Below, one piece after another: positions 57,346-64,000 of a stretch of DNA of 64,000 nucleotides. Every line of letters begins with the position of its first letter. Within the stretch, counting starts at the first letter, position 1. The notes beneath the pieces were generated by a model. That model did no database searches. It worked only from the letters and a program-made list of their open reading frames with translations, and was not told the DNA's origin. The DNA comes from Aselliscus stoliczkanus. Taxonomy: Eukaryota; Chordata; Mammalia; Chiroptera; Hipposideridae. The translations under genes were made by a program, and so were the position numbers. Location: assembly GCA_033961575.1 (NCBI GenBank), contig CM066730.1:119997523-120061522 (forward strand), in the 5' to 3' direction.

Positions 57346-58183
57346 CCCATTTATGAGTACATGTGCATGTTTTTCATCATCAGAATTGCTTATATGTGAT
57401 TTTTATTCACCTTGGTAATATTTTGGATCAAAAGTAGATAAACAATAGATGTTCTTCAAGCCACACTTTCTCTGAAAATGATTATCTTGTTTTTTGGTAC
57501 AAGTTGCCAAACTTGAATAGTTCTAAAGATAAAAATATGATAAAATTCAAAGAACGTGCAAATTATACTACATAGACTAAAACATATTAGAATGATAAGA
57601 CAGCAAGTTTGTGTTTCTCTTCTCTTAATTGTGTCCTATGAAGTGAAAGTAATCTTTTAATCTCTAAAAAGAATGATTTTTTTAATTTTATGACATGCTA
57701 AAATAATTTAATTAGCATTAAATTAAATAATTAAACATTTACATTTGGGAAATATAAGCAGAAAATGCTATAATAATAATAAAAAAAACCACACGTTAGG
57801 TAATCCTATATTCCCAGTATATTACTAGGTGTTTTTCGTTGCAAAATTAAACAATTGGTCCATATCTTTAGAAGCATAGAAGCTCAGGGAAATAATGATG
57901 ATACAAATTTTAAAGGATTTAGAAACAACTGAAAAAATAAGGAACTAATAACAGTGAAATACAGTTCTTATTTGAAGCACACACTGGTGAGATTAGACCT
58001 TATTTACTCTGAGAGCTGTGATTGTTTTACCTGCAGAATTGAGCGGGGGTGAGGTGGGTAGTATTCTATGTTTTGCATACTATCAGGGTCGAAGAGTTCA
58101 CCACCCTCTTTTTACACAAGGTTATGTCTGTCTGTTTGGATTTCCTCCAAACTTCTTCCCTCAGACTGTACATGCATGCGCGG

Positions 58184-58184
<1 letters not shown>
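57346..58184. other. AT-rich sequence, no gene seen
   Basis: No feature recognised. Confidence 0.45.

Positions 58185-58219
<35 letters not shown>
58185..58219. repeat. (CA)n microsatellite
   Basis: About 17 CA units after CATGCATGCGCGGG. The purine/pyrimidine alternation (GCGCGGGCACACAC) could adopt Z-DNA. Confidence 0.92.
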
Positions 58220-58221
<2 letters not shown>

Positions 58222-58264
58222 TGTAGTGTCTGTGTAACCTGTTCTTATCTCCCTAGATCTGCAC

Positions 58265-58340
58265 TTGGATTTTACCTCTGGCACATAGGTTAGTTGTGAC
58301 CTTCAGCCCAGTTATCTAAGCTCTGTGAATCTCAGTTAAT
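58265..58340 (+). mobile_element. MIR-like SINE fragment
   Basis: GGTTAGTTGTGACCTTCAGC, CCAGTTATCTAAGCTCTGTG and AATCTCAGTTAATTGGG follow the MIR core. Only the 5' half of the core is present. Confidence 0.52.
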
Positions 58341-58364
58341 TGGGTTCATTCATTTATTATAATG

Positions 58365-58412
58365 AATTCATTATAATAGTAATTCAATTCATTCAATTCA
58401 TTATAATAGTAA
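58365..58412. repeat. 30-bp tandem duplication
   Basis: AATTCATTATAATAGTAA occurs at 58365-58382 and again at 58395-58412. A simple local duplication in AT-rich DNA. Confidence 0.85.
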
Positions 58413-60669
58413 ATGACTCATAATTTTCTGTTAATGATGTGATCAATAAATAGGTAAAATATCTGATAAGCTAATTTTATGAGTTATATCTTTGCTTTAG
58501 AATATTTCTAGATTAAATTAACCTAGATCTTCCTACAGAAAATGTTCAAGAAAAAGGGTCTCTATGATATCTCCCAATTGTGAGACTGTCAAAAAATTTG
58601 TTTTACAAATCCATGTTATAAAATGCGTCCACCAATGGAAATAACATTGCTTTGAAAAGTATCTCTAAAGCCAGAAAGGATTTGATTAGAGCCAGCTTCT
58701 TTGGGAAACTATAAGGTTTGCAGAAGTGACATTAATTTTCTTCCTATTCTCAGAAATTTGACAACACTACTTAAATATCTTATTTTCTTTCTATTCTCAG
58801 AACTCTCTTGGCTCACCCTCTGTATGTTTTTTTTTGTCCTGTTATCTCACTAGACAACAAAGTCCCTTGTGCCTGAAAATTCTTCCCCTTTGGATCTGCC
58901 AAATCAAGGCCTTCTGCAAATACCCTCTTCACGCCTGCTTTTCTGAAGTTTGCAATGCACTAGATAGAGCATCAGTAGAACAACAATAGACACCTTAGAA
59001 ATAGACTGATAAATAATGAATGGACAGAGAGATGGTAAAAGATACTGACTCTTTCCTTCCTAGTTAGAAAGGAGAGAAAAATGAGCAGGAAAGATGAAAT
59101 GGGAATGGAACCAAAATTAGGCAAACTTTTAACCATTGAGCATTTTCTTATGATTTATTAATGTAAATATCATAAGTAATAGCCCAGAAATGTTTCTTTT
59201 TATTATGTGGAATGAATATATTATATAAGGCTAACATTACTAAGTGGGTTACATTTCAACTACTAAGCATAAATAGTAACTTAATTAGATGTATTAAGTA
59301 GTAACTTAATTAGATGTTCTAATAGTATTTACCACTTACAAAAATCAGTGCCCCCAGATAAAATAGCTAATATGTATACAGAGTTTACCATTTCCTAAAA
59401 AAATTAACAAACTGTACATAGATACACATTTAATTCATACAACAACAAAACAAAACAAACAAAAAAACTAGAAGAAAGACTCTGTTACTGTGGTTCAGGA
59501 AGGTAGAGACCCGTATAATAGGCTAGAGCTTGTCTGAGTTTATTCAGTTTAGAAGCAGAAGATGGAGGGCACAATGCTTTTGGCACAATGCTCTAAGGCT
59601 TTGTGCCAAAAGACCTAACCAGGAAACAAAGGTGGCCTGAACAGCAAGACATGCTTTATAAAAAGACAAAATAACTTTCGATTTGAGTGGTATTGTTTTA
59701 TGTTCAAACATAATTAGCCAAATACAATGTTGTGTTAAATTATTCCTGAATCAGATATGTTTTTCCATGTTCAGAAGGGGTTATAATATAAGCTATTTTC
59801 TTGCTGTTATGCAGACAATTTATAAAATACAGATATTTTGTATAGTCTGTTACTAGACATTTCAGCAGAGCATTTTGTTTCATGTATGCCTAGCAACATT
59901 TATTTCACCTCTGAAAAAGAAGGGAAAGATATAAAAATATTTGATTAAGTAATAGTTTTTAATGTTTTCCCTTTAATTCCATTGTATTTGTATTCATATG
60001 TGTGCTTGAAAAATATGTCCTTCTGGATTGTCAACTCAAAAGGGGAAAGCTTTTTTTTTCACATTCATTTTTATATCTCTCTCCAGCAAATTGTATTCTT
60101 ATATAATGTAGATATTAAATAATTATTTTGTCACTTTAGTGTTTTAAAATATAGACACATCTGCATTCATACAAACTTCATGAAAACTGATTTCTTTTTT
60201 CTTTACATGTAGGCAATTGGGGCAAAATTAGGTAATGTTTTTTATGCTACCTAAAGAACTTATTTAGGAAGTTGTCTTTTGATACAGCACATTTTCAATT
60301 TTTAGCCTCAGAATATCAGATTGTGTTTTACAAACTATTTTTAATAACATATCGTTTTCTTATATCTCTAGGAAAAGCTGTTCATAACAATTAGTTTGAA
60401 GATTGGTATTGCATATATACATACATAAGTTACATATAAGATTTTAATATTATAGCCTAGATTTAGACCAATGTCAATAGATATTGACTATTAAAATTTA
60501 ACTGCTCTGAGTTCAAATTTCCCATTCAGGTGGAAGAAAATTATGATGCTCAAAACAGTATGCTCTAAGAGAGACTTTTTTGGAAAATTATCCTGAGGAG
60601 AAAGAAAGTTTCATTTTTGTAACATACACTCAGAATTTATTAGCACTACTGTGAAGATTTAAGAATATT
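58413..60669. other. AT-rich sequence with a 25-bp tandem duplication and a hairpin
   Basis: AGTAACTTAATTAGATGT is repeated at 59275-59292 and 59300-59317. A perfect 12-bp inverted repeat lies at 59577-59612 (separate entry). No gene or transposon supported. Confidence 0.5.
59577..59612. other. Perfect 12-bp inverted repeat (hairpin)
   Basis: CTTTTGGCACAA (59577-59588) and TTGTGCCAAAAG (59601-59612) are exact inverse complements around a 12-nt spacer. Part of the left arm (GGCACAATGCT) is itself a direct repeat of the sequence just upstream. Too short for a microRNA precursor. Function unknown. Confidence 0.85.
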
Positions 60670-60990
60670 TTAAGTACCTCAAGGAACTGGGAAAGGAAGA
60701 ACAAACTGATCTCAAAGTCAGTAGAAGGTAGGAAATATCAAGATCAGAATACTAATAAATGAGAGACCAGAAAGGTAATAGAAAACATCAGCAAAATTAG
60801 GAGTTGGTTTTTGAAAAGAAAAACAAAATTGAGGAAGCGTTAGCTGGACTGACTAAGAAGAGAGATGACAGAAATTAATGAAACTGTAAACAAAATAGAA
60901 GACAGTACAACTGATACCAAAGAAGTACAAAGGATCATAAGAGACTGCCCTGAATAATTATATGCCAACAAATTAGATAACTTAAAAGAA

Positions 60991-62600
60991 ATGGATAAGT
61001 TCCTAGAAACATACAACTTACCGAGACTGAATCATGAAGTAATAGAAAGTCTGAAGAGTCCAACAATGAGCAAAGACATTGAATCAGTGATTAAACATCC
61101 CCCAACAAATAAAAGCCCAGGACCAGATGACTTCACAGGTGAATTCTATAACACACTTAATGATGAATCAATATCAACCTTTCTCAAATTCTCCTAAAAA
61201 TCATGGAGGAAGGGACACTTCCAAACTCTTTTTACGAGGGCAGCATTACCCTGATATCAAAACCAGACAAGGACATTACAAGAAAAGAAAATTATTGACC
61301 AATATTTCTGACGAACATAGATGCAAAAAATCCTCAACAAAATACTTGCAAACTGAATTCAAGAGCACATTACTAAGATCACACACCTTATCAAGTAGGA
61401 TTCATCCTGATGATACAAGGAGGGTTAACATAGCAAATCAATAAATTAACAAAATGAAAGATAAAAATCATATGATGTCTTCAAAAGATACAGAAGGACC
61501 ATTTGACAAAGTTCAGCATCCTTTCATGATAAAAATTCTCAACAAATTAGGTATAGAGGGAATGTTCCTCAACATACTAAAGGCTATATTTTGGAAATCC
61601 ACAGCTAACATCGTACTCAATTATGAAAAGTTAAAGCTTTTCCTCTAAGATCAGGAACAGCACTAGGATACTCACTTTTGCCATTCCTATTCAACATAGC
61701 TCTGGAAGTCATAGCCAGAACAATTAGGACTAAATAAATAAATAATATCCCAATTAGATAGGAGGACATAAAATTATGCCTATTGCAAGATGACCTGATG
61801 TTATATACAGAAAACCCAAAACACTCCACCAAGAAACTATTAGAACTCATTAGTGAATACAGGAAAATCACAAGATACAAAATCAACACACAGAAAGCAG
61901 TTGCATTTCATGGAACAATAATGAATCATCTGAAAAAAAATTAAGATAGCAATATCATTTATAATGTCAAAAATAATAAAATGTGAATAAACTCAACCAA
62001 GGTAAGTGAAAGACCTGTACACTGAAAATTATAAGACCTTGATGAAAGAGACTGAAGACACAAATAAGTGGAAAATATCCCATGTTCTTGGATTGGAAGA
62101 ATTATTATTGTGAAAATGTCCATATTGTCGAAAGCAATCTACAGATCCAATGCAACCCCTGTCAAAATTCCAATGGCATATTTAACAGACGTAGAATAAA
62201 CTATCCTAAAATTTGTATGGGATTCCCCCCCCCCAAAAAAAAAAAAAAGAAAGCAAAAGACCAAAAAGCTCTGAATACCCAAAGCAAACCTGAGTAAGAA
62301 CAAAGCTGGAGGCATCACACTTCTGGATTTCAAGCTATATTCCAAAGCTTTAAGAGTCAAAAGAGTATGGAACTAGCATTAAACAGGCACATAGACCAAT
62401 GGAACAGAATAGAGAGCCCAGACATAAACCATGCAGACATGGTCAACTAATTTTTGACAAGGGTGTCAAGAATGCACAATAGGGAAAGGATTGTCTTCAA
62501 TAAACAGGATTGGAAAATTAGATATCTGGATGCAAGAGGATGAAACTGGATGTCTATTTTACACAAGTCACAAAAATTAACTCAAAATAGACCAAACACT
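60991..62600 (+). pseudogene. L1 ORF2 reverse transcriptase remnant
   Basis: The frame 60991-61197 contains NKSPGPDDFTGEFY (the conserved finger-region motif). A frame at 61454-61648 contains the KMKDKNHM-type start and PFDKVQHPFM, corresponding to AFDKIQ. The YADD catalytic box is replaced by a reading LQDD near 61783-61794, so a key catalytic residue is lost on top of the frameshifts. Later text matches the region after the polymerase (GTNKWK/WIGR-type words at 62060-62110). Not functional. Confidence 0.85.
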
Positions 62601-62929
62601 TAAGTGTAAGATCTGAAACTGTAAAATTCCTTAAAAAACACCAGACAAACAAAAAACAAAAAACAAAAAACCCATGATGACAGTTTTGGCAAAGATTTCT
62701 TGGATAATACATGAAAAACATGAGAAACAAAAGCTATAAACTCTCCCCCCTCAAAAAAAAAATCCTAAGTAGAACTACATCAGGCTAAAGAGTTGCTGCA
62801 CCTCAAAGGAAATAATAAATTGAAGAGGCAATTGCAAACCATATAATTAATAAGGGGTTTATATTAAAAACATAAAAAACTCATATGTCAATACCAAAAA
62901 AAGAAAATAATCCAATAAAAGTGGGCAAG

Positions 62930-62931
<2 letters not shown>

Positions 62932-62987
<56 letters not shown>
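62932..62987. repeat. (TA)n microsatellite
   Basis: About 28 pure TA units, the longest TA tract in the window, at the left edge of a foreign segment inside the L1. Confidence 0.93.
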
Positions 62988-62992
<5 letters not shown>

Positions 62993-63131
62993 TATTTTAT
63001 TTTTTTTTACTCAGAATTTACTTTTATTTCTCCAAAAGTTGTTTGTGTCTGATTTATGTGGAAAGCCATAAAGCTTTCTGCCTTTCCTGAGCATGTTGCA
63101 TTCACAGCCCATACATTCTGGATTCCACAGG
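62988..63131 (-). pseudogene. Possible 3' end of an unidentified retrocopy, antisense
   Basis: This stretch does not match the L1 text that should lie here. Read on the minus strand it ends GAGAAATAAAAGTAAATTC, TGAGT and a run of A, i.e. a polyadenylation signal (AATAAA) about 15 nt before an A-tail that has become A/T-rich and then (TA)n. That is how a 3'-truncated processed mRNA copy looks. I do not recognise the gene. Clear target duplications are not seen. It could instead be unrelated filler from a deletion event. Confidence 0.4.
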
Positions 63132-63965
63132 TAAGTCAAAACCACAATGAGATTTCACCACACACCTGTAAGAATAGCTATTATAAAAAAGACAAGCAAT
63201 AAATGTTGGCAAGGATATGAAGACTAGGGAATCCTTATACATTTGGTGGAAATGTAACTTGATATAGCCATGATGGAAAACAACATGGAGGTGTCTCAAA
63301 AAATTAAAAATTGAACTACCATATGATCCAGCAATCTTAAGCCTGGGAATATATCTGAAGAAATTGAAATCAGTGTCTTGAAATGATAGATGCACATCCA
63401 TGTTCATTGCATCATTATTTATAAGGCAAGATATGGAAACAACCTAATTGTCCTTCAGTGAATGAATGGATGAAGAAAATAAGAAAATCCTGATTTTGTA
63501 ATATGGATGAAACTGGAGGGCATTATGCTATGTGAAAGCAGCCAGACAAAGACAAATACAGCGTGATAGCACTTATATGTGAAACATACAAAAAAAAAGA
63601 AAAGCCTATTTCATAGAAACAGAGTACAATGGTGATTGGCAGGGGCTGGGGGAAGGAGGAAATGGGGTAGGAAAGAGTACAATTTTCTGTCATATGAAGA
63701 GTAAAGTATGAAGATCTAATGTATGCGCACAATATAGTGACTATGGTTAATAACATGGTACTGTATAGTTGAAAGTTGCTGTGAGTAGGTCTTAAGCATT
63801 CTCAGCACACACACAACAAAACTATTTGAGGTGATGGATATGTTAATTATCTCCATCTTGGTAATCATTACACAATGTATACGTTCATTAAATCATCATG
63901 TAGTACATTTTAAATATATACAATTATATTTGTCAATTATTCCTTAATAAGGTTAAGAAAAATAA

Positions 63966-64000
63966 CATTTCAGTTAACATTCAATATCTTGTTTTGGAGG
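63966..64000. other. Unique sequence at window end
   Basis: Short sequence after the L1 3' end. Nothing recognised. Confidence 0.4.

Larger units (their letters stand above)
60670..63965 (+). mobile_element. Older 5'-truncated L1 (ORF2 and 3' UTR)
   Basis: Starts inside ORF2 (GTACCTCAAGGAACTGGGAA) and runs to a typical L1 3' end (ATATATACAATTATATTTGTC, then AATTATTCCTTAATAAGGTT). Interrupted by a (TA)n tract and about 140 bp of foreign sequence at 62932-63131. Many indels and stops. It is more diverged than the L1 at 42781-50663. Confidence 0.9.

Noticed and set aside
59577..59612. Hairpin as a microRNA precursor
   Set aside because: The stem is only 12 bp with no extended pairing outside it, too short for Drosha/Dicer processing.
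1..64000. Endogenous retrovirus, non-retroviral viral insertion or CRISPR array
   Set aside because: I saw no LTR pairs, no gag/pol/env-type motifs beyond L1 reverse transcriptase, no viral-type long frames and no regularly spaced direct repeats with unique spacers.

Overview
This window looks like nuclear DNA from a placental mammal. I see no cellular protein-coding gene, no rRNA, no functional tRNA and nothing prokaryotic. It is mostly AT-rich intergenic or deep intronic sequence, interrupted by interspersed repeats of very different ages. Old pan-mammalian repeats (MIR-like SINEs, old L1 fragments) give the mammal call. The younger layer is tRNA-derived SINEs with a GGCCGGCC-type head plus three families of Tc1/mariner DNA transposons. 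From memory that combination suggests a bat, perhaps of the horseshoe or leaf-nosed bat group (Yinpterochiroptera); this lineage call is inference and was not checked.

Layout. 0-5 kb: the 3' end of a mariner (1-433), a 233-bp miniature Tc1/mariner element (637-869), three SINEs (966-2508) and a nearly full-length but broken mariner of a second family (3315-4598). 5-41 kb: AT-rich sequence with scattered MIR copies, an antisense old L1 (11.9-12.8 kb), two colinear copies of an ancient repeat (13.0-15.2 kb), SINEs at 12.8, 23.05 and 33.3 kb, a 79-bp MITE derived from the 3315-4598 family (30339-30417) and several microsatellites. Four repeat-poor stretches (about 8.5-9.3, 27.9-28.6, 33.5-34.3 and 38.1-39.3 kb) are the best candidates for conserved non-coding sequence.

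41-53.4 kb: a nest of transposons. An older L1 (41034 to about 53317) was split by a younger, full-length L1 of about 7.9 kb (42781-50663) flanked by a 16-bp target-site duplication. The older L1 also lost most of ORF2, gained a SINE (51776-51927), duplicated part of its 3' UTR and received an internally deleted mariner (52445-53005). The younger L1 has a long 5' UTR of about 2.6 kb with tandem units of about 200 bp in a CpG-rich block, then ORF1 and ORF2, both broken by stops and frameshifts.

53-64 kb: AT-rich sequence, a long composite SINE (55126-55555) with an 18-bp target-site duplication, MIR fragments, a (CA)n tract, a perfect 12-bp hairpin, and a decayed L1 ORF2/3' end (60670-63965) containing a (TA)n tract and a possible antisense retrocopy tail. 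The transposons do not form a pathway, but they have clear order relationships (what inserted into what). I found no convincing undescribed biological system. The most informative items are the mariner/MITE pair, the monomer-bearing L1 promoter, the SINE families that share a head but differ in body, and the nested L1 stack.
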